Below, piece after piece: positions 17,946 through 26,065 of a stretch of 60,871 nt of DNA. The translations under genes and the position numbers were made by a program. The notes beneath the pieces are model-generated. The model worked only from the letters and a program-made list of their open reading frames with translations. It did no database searches and had not been told where the DNA came from. Location: positions 1 to 60,871 of the forward strand of contig JAQFVP010000003.1 in assembly GCA_027942475.1 (NCBI GenBank). The letters run 5' to 3'. Source of the stretch: Simkania sp. GTDB lineage: Bacteria > Chlamydiota > Chlamydiia > Chlamydiales > Simkaniaceae. Numbering within the stretch: the first letter of the stretch is position 1; every line of letters starts with the position of its first letter.

Positions 17946-18626
17946 TCAAGAGAAATCTGAAAATCTAGGAATTGTTCCTAAAATAGCACAAAGAATGGCA
18001 AAAGCGATGACCAAAACCGCTAAAAAAAATAAAAGTAGATTTAATAAAGCCATCCAAACAGAAAACTTTTGCACTTCACTAATCGCTTGCACGCGAATAA
18101 TAAAAGCCCATACCCCAAAGAAAATTTGAACAAAAAGGTAGATGAATGCCAGTATTGGGAGTATGTCTGTATTGAATAATATACGCACAAGTACATTCGA
18201 AAAGAACATTAAGGAGATTCCTATCCAAGCAAAGGTATTCCCGATATTGGGCACGCTCGTCCAATAAATAGCCGCACGTATTTCTTTAAAATTCCCTGCT
18301 CCCTTGATGAGTTTACCAAAGAAAAAAACACTAGCGGCAAACAAGTTAAAATAGAGATATTCGAAGAAAATACTCAAAGGAAAGATGAGCGCAAAGTATT
18401 TCACAGATAGTGCTGAGATAAATACAAAGAGTTGGAATCGCGAGGGGTCCCTGAGGACCAGGGAAAAGGTCGAATTCAAGAAGAAAAAAATTTTCCGAAA
18501 CGCCAAAACGGCGCACACTGCTATCAAGCGATAATTGACATTGTGTCGTGCGAGGAGTCGTATCGTTCGACGTGGTTGTGTACATATTTTAAGCCACGGA
18601 TTAAAGCTTTGTTGCATTTTGGTCAT
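17946..18626 (-). CDS. Yip1-family integral membrane protein (copy B)
   Basis: The 226-residue protein begins with a short cytoplasmic part holding FNPWLKICTQPRRTIRLL, the bacterial Yip1-domain start (a W and a PRRT-R stretch before span 1). About five membrane spans follow, with GKLIKGAGNFKEIRAAIYWT between spans, FIIRVQAISEVQKFSVWMALLN before the last one, and a hydrophobic C-terminus. Yip1-domain proteins act at membranes, in eukaryotes in vesicle traffic; the bacterial role is unknown. This copy is intact, and its C-terminus differs from copy A. Confidence 0.8.
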   Translation of the reverse strand: MTKMQQSFNPWLKICTQPRRTIRLLARHNVNYRLIAVCAVLAFRKIFFFLNSTFSLVLRDPSRFQLFVFISALSVKYFALIFPLSIFFEYLYFNLFAASVFFFGKLIKGAGNFKEIRAAIYWTSVPNIGNTFAWIGISLMFFSNVLVRILFNTDILPILAFIYLFVQIFFGVWAFIIRVQAISEVQKFSVWMALLNLLLFFLAVLVIAFAILCAILGTIPRFSDFS

Positions 18627-18713
18627 ACTCCCCTCAAGTACCTGTACTCTGAAAGACAGGAAAGAACCCTTATTTTTATCTTGTACGGATAGTGCACTTC
18701 TATAAATGTTTTT

Positions 18714-19409
18714 TTAATAAATTAATCGAAAATTTAATAATAGCTTCTTATACAAATGGAGGATCAGCTCCGAAATTTCTTGTTGACGAGCAAAAGAAAC
18801 AATCAACAAGGACAAATACCCTAAGACAAGAAATGGGACAAAACTTAAGAGTAGATTTAATAAGGCCATCCATGCAGAAAACTTTTGCACTTCTCCAATG
18901 GCTTGCACGCGAATGATAAAAACCCATATCACAAAAAAAATGGCAAAGGGAAGGGTATATTTTAAGAAAAAAAAGTCTTGGGGGAACAACGGATGTTGGC
19001 CGCGGGCATGGATGAACACGATTGCTGTGGAAATGATCAGAGATCCGATAGTAGGCACACTCGTCCAATAAATCGCCGCACGTATTTTTTTAAAGGTTCC
19101 CGCACCCTTGATTAGTTTACCACAGAAAAAAACGGAGGCGGAAAAGAGATGATAAAGGAGGTATGTGGCAATTATGCCAAGCACAATGTAGCTCGGGAAA
19201 ACGAGCAAGACCATAAAAAAATAAAATGAGAACGGGGGTAGGGAGAAGGGGAATGCCGCTAGCAAAGACCCCAAAATTGCACACATCGCTATAAAGCGGT
19301 AGTTCACATTGTAATTTACGAGCAACCGTATTGTCCGACGTGGTTTTGTGCATATGCTTAGCCAAGGATTGAAGTCTGGTTTGTCTTCAAGCATACTCTC
19401 CTCAAGCAA
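18714..19409 (-). CDS. Yip1-family integral membrane protein (copy A)
   Basis: The 231-residue protein shows the same plan as copy B: DFNPWLSICTKPRRTIRLL, about five membrane spans, GKLIKGAGTFKKIRAAIYWT, and FIIRVQAIGEVQKFSAWMALLN. It is closest to the broken copy C (same start and a similar C-terminal FARQQE region), so C is probably a recent duplicate of A. The first ATG codons are at 19409 and 19394. It is the promoter-proximal member of the leftward array. Confidence 0.8.
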   Translation of the reverse strand: MLEESMLEDKPDFNPWLSICTKPRRTIRLLVNYNVNYRFIAMCAILGSLLAAFPFSLPPFSFYFFMVLLVFPSYIVLGIIATYLLYHLFSASVFFCGKLIKGAGTFKKIRAAIYWTSVPTIGSLIISTAIVFIHARGQHPLFPQDFFFLKYTLPFAIFFVIWVFIIRVQAIGEVQKFSAWMALLNLLLSFVPFLVLGYLSLLIVSFARQQEISELILHLYKKLLLNFRLIY

Positions 19410-19544
19410 ATTTTATTCTAAATATCAGTAAAGTTGTTTCATCTTAAATATCACCAACAAATCTATCAAGAAAAATATAAAATATACGCTGTGCGAGCAC
19501 AAAAGAGCCGCCTCATGCATTTCCCATCTTCCCCCCCGTTTCCC

Positions 19545-20753
19545 TCACCACCAAACAAAATACTCAAAAACGAACAAGATGAACATCGCCACAAAAACAG
19601 GGGTCTTAATCACTCTAAAACCAACTGTTTTGTATAAAATATTCAAGAAGCAGAGCACCAAAAGAGAGGGATAGATCATCTGCAGCACAGGGGCAAGCAG
19701 CCGCACAATCCCTTGAAAATCCAAAAACGAAAGAAGAGCCGCCACACCGAGCACCATTCCCAAGGAAATCTCATGTCTGATTTTACTTCTACAAATTTTT
19801 TTTTGCAAAAAATCAGCGGAGATCATTGCTAGGGGAATGGCTGTAGTCAAACAAGCCAAAACAACTAGTAGACAGACGGCTAAACCGGCATGATGACCGA
19901 GAATGAGATAACCCAACTGACCGAGAATTTGCCCATCAGATACCCCCTTCAATCCGTAACTATATTTGGTAGCAACATAACCAAAACCAATGTATACAGT
20001 AGCGAGCAGAGCAGATCCAATCAAGCTCGCTTGCAAAGCGGGAACAAAGGGCCCCTTTTCCCTCCCCCCCGTTTTTCGGCCTGATTCCAATTTTTTGTAC
20101 ACAAGAGAAGCAAAGAAAAAAGAGGCAATCAGGTCCATCGTATTGTACCCCTCTTTTAGACCATAGAAGAAGGGAGAGGTGATCGAGGACGCTTCCAAAA
20201 CCTTGTCCGAACTAAAAAAAGCCCCTTTAAAGATCAAAAAAAATAAAAAAACGAGGAGAATGGGTGAAAGTACATAGCCGATCAAATCGAGAGCCCGACT
20301 TGTTTTGCAACAAAAACAAAATATCAGCAAACAACTAATCAAAACAAATAGGGGAAAATGGAGGTGCGCAATATAAATCTTTAATATTGAAAAAGTTAAG
20401 GTAATCAAACGGGGGATCCCTCCAAATGGTCCGAGCAGCCCAATGAGCAACAAAATCAGGATAAACGAAGGGATTTTGCCTATGCGGTCAAAAAAACTTT
20501 GGTAATCCCCCTTAAAGAGAATGATCGCAATTAAACCGGTAAAGGGGATTAAAACCGCAGTGAGCATCAAACCCAGCAAGGCCAAGCCAACTCCCCCTGC
20601 TGCATCCCGACCCACGATCAAGGGAAAAACGGTGTTACCCGCGCCAAAAAACATTGAAAACATGGCGAATCCGTTCGAAAGAAAACCACTTTTTATCCGA
20701 CCCAACTCTTTTACCTTAATATCAAAATGATGAACATACGCAAGGCGAAGCAA
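19545..20753 (-). CDS. brnQ: Branched-chain amino acid:cation symporter, BrnQ family
   Basis: The 402-residue protein has about eleven to twelve hydrophobic spans and the LIVCS signature near the N-terminus, GFAMFSMFFGAGNTVFPL, with GPFGGIPRL and YNTMDLIASFFFASL further on. BrnQ imports leucine, isoleucine and valine with sodium or protons, a sensible function for an auxotrophic intracellular bacterium. Start uncertain: the ATG at 20753 gives about 27 residues before the signature. It is a single gene between the Yip1 array and rlmB. Confidence 0.92.
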   Translation of the reverse strand: MLRLAYVHHFDIKVKELGRIKSGFLSNGFAMFSMFFGAGNTVFPLIVGRDAAGGVGLALLGLMLTAVLIPFTGLIAIILFKGDYQSFFDRIGKIPSFILILLLIGLLGPFGGIPRLITLTFSILKIYIAHLHFPLFVLISCLLIFCFCCKTSRALDLIGYVLSPILLVFLFFLIFKGAFFSSDKVLEASSITSPFFYGLKEGYNTMDLIASFFFASLVYKKLESGRKTGGREKGPFVPALQASLIGSALLATVYIGFGYVATKYSYGLKGVSDGQILGQLGYLILGHHAGLAVCLLVVLACLTTAIPLAMISADFLQKKICRSKIRHEISLGMVLGVAALLSFLDFQGIVRLLAPVLQMIYPSLLVLCFLNILYKTVGFRVIKTPVFVAMFILFVFEYFVWW

Positions 20754-20921
20754 GGTCCACTATTCGTGCAAATGTATGCGGAGTTGAAGGGGAAGGGCGA
20801 AGAGGAGAACCTACAAACCGATGATCTCAATGTATCACCCCAGAGCATCGCTCAAGGCGTTCTAAATTTTTTCATAAAAATCATGTCATTTTATTAGATG
20901 AATACTTTCTGATCAAGGGAT

Positions 20922-21659
20922 TCAACCATTCATTTTTTTTGATCGGGCTGTGAAGAGTAAAACGGCAGCTGCTTGAGAGACATTTAGAGAGTCAATCTGA
21001 CCCAAAAGGGGGATGTTTATACTCATGTCTGCCGATCGCTTGAGCAAAGGTTGAACGCCTCGATGCTCCGACCCTAAGATAAGCAAGCTCTTTTGTGGAA
21101 ATGTAAAACTCTCGATGCTATGCGAATGCCGGCCAATGTCAGCTGTGATTACACGATAGCCCACACGTTGAAACTGTCTCAGCGTTTCCGCTAGATTTGA
21201 AACCTGCAGCAAGGGGACGAGCTCAGTTGCTCCAACGCCTACTTTTGAGACAACAGGGGTAATGCCGACACCTCGGTTTTTTGAAAAAATGACCGCATTG
21301 ACCCCAAAACAAGCGCTAGCACGCAAAATTGCGCCAAAGTTGTGCGGGTCTGTGATGTTATCACACATAACAACAAGCGACTTCTCAAAGGGAGATGTCA
21401 AAAAATCTTTAAGATCAAGATACCGTCTTTCTCTAAGGTGAGCTACAATGCCTTGATGCGAATCGGACTCTACCATAGATGATAAATCCCGTTTTGAAAC
21501 AAATTGCACGGGAATATTCAAATTTTGGGCCTTCTCTACGAGGCAGTCCTGTTTTTTAAAAAAGAATAGTTTCTGAATACTTTCCGGTTTTGTATGCAAC
21601 ACTTCGTTTACACATTGCCTTCCCATAATTAATAAAAGCTTTTTCAAAGAGGATGACAT
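20922..21659 (-). CDS. rlmB: SpoU/TrmH-family RNA 2'-O-methyltransferase, RlmB-like
   Basis: The 245-residue protein has an N-terminal L30e-like substrate-binding domain (about 1-80) and a SPOUT methyltransferase domain with all three motifs: DNITDPHNFGAILRAS (motif 1), LLILGSEHRGV (motif 2) and IPLLGQIDSLNVSQAAAV (motif 3). RlmB methylates G2251 of 23S rRNA; other SpoU targets cannot be excluded. A second ATG at 21626 (MGRQCVNEVL) matches the usual N-terminus better than the one at 21659. Confidence 0.92.
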   Translation of the reverse strand: MSSSLKKLLLIMGRQCVNEVLHTKPESIQKLFFFKKQDCLVEKAQNLNIPVQFVSKRDLSSMVESDSHQGIVAHLRERRYLDLKDFLTSPFEKSLVVMCDNITDPHNFGAILRASACFGVNAVIFSKNRGVGITPVVSKVGVGATELVPLLQVSNLAETLRQFQRVGYRVITADIGRHSHSIESFTFPQKSLLILGSEHRGVQPLLKRSADMSINIPLLGQIDSLNVSQAAAVLLFTARSKKMNG

Positions 21660-21850
21660 GAATTTTCACCGGGGCATAATTTAGAAAAGCGTGGCAACGC
21701 CTGCGAGCCGCTTGTACCCCTCTTTTACTCAAACAATCACAAGAGGGCAGCTTCGAAAACAGTCATACTGCCGCGACTACCTAGTTTTTTGCAAATCGAT
21801 TTTTGTTTGAGCCCCTTTTGGAAAAGAGGTGAGGTTATAAAATTTTACTG

Positions 21851-21879
21851 TTTATCATCAAATAAAAAATTGGTATAAA
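21851..21879 (+). promoter_or_regulatory. Putative promoter of the histone-like gene
   Basis: TTTATC (21851-21856) and TATAAA (21874-21879) are 17 bases apart, and the -10 is preceded by TGG, giving a weak -35 with an extended-like -10. It lies 38 bases upstream of the ATG. This is sequence match only. Confidence 0.35.
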
Positions 21880-21916
21880 TCGATTAATTGACTCAATCAC
21901 CCCCAGGAGGCAAAAA

Positions 21917-22102
21917 ATGAGGGACACGCTGGTTGTTGTTAGCAAGGTAAAGCAGTTTATTAAAAATGAAGCTGGGATGAACACATCGGATAGCGCTAAA
22001 CACGCTTTGACAGAGATTGTCGAAAGGGAGTGTCGCAAGGCGATAGAAAATGCCAAAGTCGACGGAAGAAAAACGGTTATGGACCGAGACTTTTCACCGT
22101 AA
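21917..22102 (+). CDS. Bacterial histone-fold protein
   Basis: The 61-residue protein reads as a single histone fold: helix 1 VVVSKVKQFIKNEAG, loop with SDSA, long helix 2 to ENAKVDG, then GRKTVMDRDF, the loop 2 RKT motif of archaeal histones (GRKT-KAEDI). Helix 3 is nearly absent, because the protein ends seven residues after RKTV, as in the short histones reported from Bdellovibrio. It is probably an abundant DNA-binding dimer. A perfect AGGAGG lies six bases before the ATG, consistent with strong expression. It stands alone, downstream of a divergent rlmB. Chlamydiae also compact DNA with Hc1/Hc2-type proteins, to which this is unrelated. Confidence 0.82.
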   Translation: MRDTLVVVSKVKQFIKNEAGMNTSDSAKHALTEIVERECRKAIENAKVDGRKTVMDRDFSP

Positions 22103-22159
22103 ACAACAGTGGTGCTCGATCTTAAGTAAATGAGAATTTGTTTCATTTAAAATTTTAAC

Positions 22160-22188
22160 TTGTGCAAGGCGATTGCTTCTGTTATGAT
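22160..22188 (+). promoter_or_regulatory. Promoter shared by the Inc-like pair, copy 1
   Basis: TTGTGC (22160-22165) and TATGAT (22183-22188) are spaced by 17 bases. The same arrangement and flanks (TTTTAACTTGT-CAAGG and GTTATG-TTTAG) precede the second Inc-like gene. Conservation between the copies, in a region that otherwise diverges, supports a real promoter. Confidence 0.5.
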
Positions 22189-22228
22189 TTAGGGTTCTAT
22201 TTGATAGATAACTCAAGAAAACAAAATC

Positions 22229-23035
22229 GTGACATCCCCCTCCCTAATATTTGCAAGATACCCCGCTATTCAAACATATGTAAATAGTACAATTGAAGAG
22301 CTCAAAGATGCCACATGGCCTTCTTTTTTGCCGCATGGCAACGGCCATTCCGAACTCCCCGTGTCTCCCCAAGACAAAGTAATAGGGGATACTTGTATCA
22401 CAAGTAGTCAAACTACTCCCCCTCAATCCAATCAAGAAAAAAAAAAAGAATCCAATTATGCTGTTCTCACCGGATTTGGGGGCCTTTTCACCGTTTTTGC
22501 TGTTACTATCTTGACCGGCATTGGAGGCCTTTTCGTCTTTTTGGCTACTCGCGGAGCGTTTGAAAAATACAAGCAAAGTACCAAACGTGTGATCAGGCAT
22601 GAGAAATTTTGTGAAACACTTGCATCGTTCAAATCTGAATATAATGAAAAAGAGGTTCCAAAGTTGGATTTTTTTGGGGCCTATGAATCCAGGGCTCTAT
22701 TCCATATCCTTGAGCTCTTTTCTGAAAAGAAAGGTAACCTCGAGAAGACAAGAAAATATAACGATCTAGTCAACCTCGCACTGCGCGTTGTTACGGCGGT
22801 CTCATTATTGTCTTTTTACCTCGGCTTTGTTTTTTCTTCCCCTTTTTTAAAATACGCAGGGGTTTTATTCGGAGTTCCATCTCTTGCTTGGGGGACCTTC
22901 CGCTGCGGTCGTAAATATTTTAGTAAAGAGCGTCAAAATCAGATTCAGGAGGCCAAACTAGCGGCTCAATCTAGCGCTACGCAAATCAAAAATATCCTCC
23001 CTTTTCTGAAGCGAGCGTCCGAAGCGAGCGCGTAA
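22229..23035 (+). CDS. Inc-like putative membrane/effector protein, paralog 1
   Basis: The 268-residue protein has a polar N-terminus, a long hydrophobic stretch (about residues 77-107, two lobes separated by GIGGL), a charged middle with FKSEYNE and ARKYND-like segments, a second hydrophobic pair (about 190-225, including LGFVFSSPFLKYAG), and an Ala/Gln-rich tail ending SEASA. Bilobed hydrophobic segments are the hallmark of chlamydial inclusion membrane proteins. Start is GTG (22229), confirmed by the paralog where the same position is ATG. No homolog with known function is recognised. Confidence 0.7.
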   Translation: MTSPSLIFARYPAIQTYVNSTIEELKDATWPSFLPHGNGHSELPVSPQDKVIGDTCITSSQTTPPQSNQEKKKESNYAVLTGFGGLFTVFAVTILTGIGGLFVFLATRGAFEKYKQSTKRVIRHEKFCETLASFKSEYNEKEVPKLDFFGAYESRALFHILELFSEKKGNLEKTRKYNDLVNLALRVVTAVSLLSFYLGFVFSSPFLKYAGVLFGVPSLAWGTFRCGRKYFSKERQNQIQEAKLAAQSSATQIKNILPFLKRASEASA

Positions 23036-23152
23036 GAAATTGCAAAGATCTTAAGAGGGAGAAAAAGCTGTGGGAAACACCTTAGCTGTTACCTTGAAGA
23101 CTTTTTTCTTAGGGAATCATACGGCTTATCGTCATTGCTTTGACACCCACTT

Positions 23153-24874
23153 CTATTTCTTTGCGCGGATTCCTTTAGGAATACTTTGCAAAGATACCGA
23201 GCCCATTTTTCTGTTTAGAATCGGTGTCAAAAATCTCTGAACGGTCCTAAGTGACCCTTGATATCCCCTGAGTTTAATATCTTCAAAGAGGGCTTTGCCT
23301 GATATGGACGAGGGGCAATGGGATTGTTTTACCCTTTTTTTTAGATAGTCTTTGTGAAAAGGCAAGAATGCCTGTGGTAATACGCGTTTATTAGGTTGAA
23401 TCGTCACCATGAATTTTTTTAATACGTTAAATCCTCCCCGGTAGCCCCTGGCTATAATTTCTTCAAAAAGTTGATTTTCCGGTGTGCGTTTGGGCCAGGT
23501 TTGTTTTACTCTGTTTTTTAGATAGCTTTTATGAAAATCTAAGCATGCTTCTGCTGGCTGTTCTTTTTTCTCACAAATCGCATATAAGAATTTCTGCAGT
23601 GTTTCGATCGTTCCTTGATATCCTGCGTGTCTAATTTCTTCGAATAATTGCCGCACAGGAACCTTGGGCGAGGCCTCTTTTACCCTCTTTTTGAGGTAGT
23701 CTTTGTAAAACTGCAAGGAGCTATTTAATGGGATACTCTCTTTCTCAGAAATCGCCGATAAAAATCCACACATTGTGCTCATCTTCCCTTGATATCCTCT
23801 TGCTGTAATTTCTTCAAACAGCTGCTTTTTTGAGATATCTTTGGATACATTATCCCCTATCCTTTTGATGAGATAACTTTTATGAAAAGCAAGCAGGGCC
23901 TCGGGGGACGCTTTCTTACGAATTGTCGATAAGAATACTTGCATCGTCCTGATCGTGCCTTTATATCCCTGGGCTTTGATTTCTTCGAAGAGTTGCTTTG
24001 TCGATACAGATTTGGGTGCAACCTCCTCTAGCCTATGGACAATATAATCTTTATAACTTTGTATCAATATCTTGGGTTTTCGCATATTTCGGAGCATCGA
24101 AAAGAATGATTTGGCCGCGCCAATTGACCCCGGATACCCCCTTGCTTTGATTTCTGCAAGAAGTTGTTTTCCGGATAGATCTGCGCATCCAGCCCCTTCT
24201 AACCTCTTTTTTAGATATTCCTTGTGAAAAATGAGGGATGTCTCGGTTAAACCTTTTTTCCCCTTGCGGATTCCCGATAAGAATAATTGCAGTTGCCTAA
24301 TACCCCCTTGATATCCCTGAGCTTTGATTTCTTCAAAAAGCTCTCTTGTTGTTAACTTCCCCACACCCCCTAATCTACTTTTCAAATAGTCTTTGTAACA
24401 ATCTAAAGATCCCTCAATCGGGAATTTTATTGTCCCCCGGATTGCCGACACGAATTTCTGCACTGTATTGAATGCCCCTTCATATCCCTGGGCTTTGATT
24501 TCTTCGAAAAATCGTCTTATTACTACGGGCTTAGTTGCAGTCTCTTCTACTCTTTTTTTTAGGTAGCTTTTGTAGGGCTGCAAGGATCTTTTCGATAATC
24601 CCTTTTTGCCCCGCTCCACCTTTTTCTCTTTGTGCAAAGAGTGATCCCGTTCTTCCGAAAAGGGGGGACTTCCCAAATCGTTTTTTTGCATGAACGGGGT
24701 GCAAGCGGGGGGGTCATCACTCTCTTTGTCCATCCCTTGCAAAAAAGAAAAATCAAAAAGCTCTTCCTCTAACTGGTCGTAATCAGGGATCTGCAAAGAG
24801 GAGCTACCATCTAGCGGAACGGCAAAAGATGGAAAGAGTCTGTTTTGATCGATGTGAGAAAATGAGGAAATCAA
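23153..24874 (-). CDS. Protein of eight tandem transposase-HTH-like repeats
   Basis: After an acidic, non-repetitive N-terminus of about 97 residues the protein consists of eight repeats of roughly 57 residues (about 98-560). Each has the pattern [FY]-[HK]-K-[DSE]-YL-K-R, then LFEEIKA-GY-G, then a helix ending F-S-I. The elements YL--R and EI---GY-G resemble the HTH/linker region of some transposases (ISL3/IS21-type), where it occurs once. No DDE catalytic part is present. Repeats are diverged from each other, so the array is not recent. It lies between two Inc-like paralogs, on the opposite strand. Possible roles are DNA binding or a host-directed repeat scaffold. Confidence 0.75.
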   Translation of the reverse strand: MISSFSHIDQNRLFPSFAVPLDGSSSLQIPDYDQLEEELFDFSFLQGMDKESDDPPACTPFMQKNDLGSPPFSEERDHSLHKEKKVERGKKGLSKRSLQPYKSYLKKRVEETATKPVVIRRFFEEIKAQGYEGAFNTVQKFVSAIRGTIKFPIEGSLDCYKDYLKSRLGGVGKLTTRELFEEIKAQGYQGGIRQLQLFLSGIRKGKKGLTETSLIFHKEYLKKRLEGAGCADLSGKQLLAEIKARGYPGSIGAAKSFFSMLRNMRKPKILIQSYKDYIVHRLEEVAPKSVSTKQLFEEIKAQGYKGTIRTMQVFLSTIRKKASPEALLAFHKSYLIKRIGDNVSKDISKKQLFEEITARGYQGKMSTMCGFLSAISEKESIPLNSSLQFYKDYLKKRVKEASPKVPVRQLFEEIRHAGYQGTIETLQKFLYAICEKKEQPAEACLDFHKSYLKNRVKQTWPKRTPENQLFEEIIARGYRGGFNVLKKFMVTIQPNKRVLPQAFLPFHKDYLKKRVKQSHCPSSISGKALFEDIKLRGYQGSLRTVQRFLTPILNRKMGSVSLQSIPKGIRAKK

Positions 24875-25236
24875 ACGGTTTACCCCGCACTGCAGTTTTA
24901 TTTAGGCTAAAAAGAATTTAGATTCCTAATCATGTGGCTTGTTCGTTTATTTTACAAAGAATAAATTGGGTAATACCTCGGTCAGAGACCCTGTTTTTAG
25001 GTGTGAATATTCTAGAGGTGAAAATCCACGCCAAGGTATCGGAAAATGTAGGGAAGGTGCACGCATCTTTGATATTTTCAATCACAAGGCATACGTATCA
25101 GATAAACAATTTAATTTCTAAGAGCGCAGTATATCCTGATTTTGTTTAACTAAAAATTTTTAACTTGTACAAGGTATTCGATCGTGTTATGGTTTAGAAA
25201 TCTATTTTATCAATAACTCTTAAAGGAAACAAAACC
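24875..25236 (+). other. Intergenic region upstream of second Inc-like gene
   Basis: About 360 bases between divergent genes. Overlapping short frames at 24934-25149 and 24939-25121 have no ribosome-binding site or protein-like pattern and are not called. The last 100 bases hold the promoter conserved with the first Inc-like copy. Confidence 0.5.
25165..25193 (+). promoter_or_regulatory. Promoter shared by the Inc-like pair, copy 2
   Basis: TTGTAC (25165-25170) and TATGGT (25188-25193) are 17 bases apart, matching copy 1 at 22160-22188 in sequence, spacing and distance to the start codon (about 40 bases). Confidence 0.5.
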
Positions 25237-25995
25237 ATGGCACACCCCGCGCTAATACTTGCAAGGTATCCCGATATTCCAACATACGTGAATAATAAAA
25301 TCAAAGAGCTTGAAAATTCCTCTGAAAATTCCACATGGACTTCTTTTTCACCCAATGGCAACACCCAAAATTTTGGGTCCCAAAGGTCCCCCCACGACAG
25401 AGTAGGAGGAAATACCTATATCACAAATAATCAAAATACTTTGCTTCAATCCAATCGAGAAAATAACAAAGAGACCAACTATGCTATGCCCGCTGGCATC
25501 GGAGGCCTTATCACCACTTTTATTGCCGCTGCAGCGTATGAAAAATGTAGGCAAAGTGCCCAACGTGTGTTCGAAAACCAGGAATTTCGCCAAAGATTTG
25601 CATCGTTCAAATCCGAATACATCAACGTAGGGGGTTCACATCGAGAAGTAGTTCTACTCGATCTGGAGAGCTTTTGTGAAAAGGACGGTAAACTTGAGAT
25701 GACAAGAAGATATAACGATCTAGTCAATTTCGCATTGCTCGTGGTTGGGGCAGTCTCATGCCTTTCTGTTACCCTCGGCTTTGTTTTTTCTTCCCCTTTT
25801 CTAAAATACGCAGGGGCCGGATTCTTGGGTGCAGCTTGCATTTGGGGGGCTATCCGCGCTGGTCGTAAATGTGTTAGTAAGGAGCGTCACAATCAGGAGG
25901 AGGAAGCCAAACGAGCGGCCCGATCGAGCGCTGCGGAAATGAACAGAATCCTCAATTCTGATTGGAGCTCTGAAGCGTCCGAAGCGACTGCGTAA
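25237..25995 (+). CDS. Inc-like putative membrane/effector protein, paralog 2
   Basis: The 252-residue protein aligns end to end with paralog 1: a shared N-terminus (LILARYPDIPTYVNNKIKEL), a first hydrophobic segment that is shorter here because of an internal deletion, RRYNDLVNFALLVV, the nearly identical LGFVFSSPFLKYAGAG, and a tail ending SSEASEATA. The homology continues about 20 bases past both stop codons. It starts with ATG preceded by AAAGGA. The conserved second hydrophobic pair and termini suggest the functional parts. Likely secreted and membrane inserted, by analogy to Inc proteins; not proven. Confidence 0.7.
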   Translation: MAHPALILARYPDIPTYVNNKIKELENSSENSTWTSFSPNGNTQNFGSQRSPHDRVGGNTYITNNQNTLLQSNRENNKETNYAMPAGIGGLITTFIAAAAYEKCRQSAQRVFENQEFRQRFASFKSEYINVGGSHREVVLLDLESFCEKDGKLEMTRRYNDLVNFALLVVGAVSCLSVTLGFVFSSPFLKYAGAGFLGAACIWGAIRAGRKCVSKERHNQEEEAKRAARSSAAEMNRILNSDWSSEASEATA

Positions 25996-26065
25996 GAAAT
26001 TGCAAAGATCTTAGGGAGAGATAAGGTGTGAGGTAGGAGAGCACCTCAGCGCTAAAGAAGGGAAA

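Noticed and set aside
24934-25149. 71-codon frame before the second Inc-like gene
   Set aside because: No ribosome-binding site, no homolog pattern, and its 3' end runs up to the conserved promoter region; probably chance.
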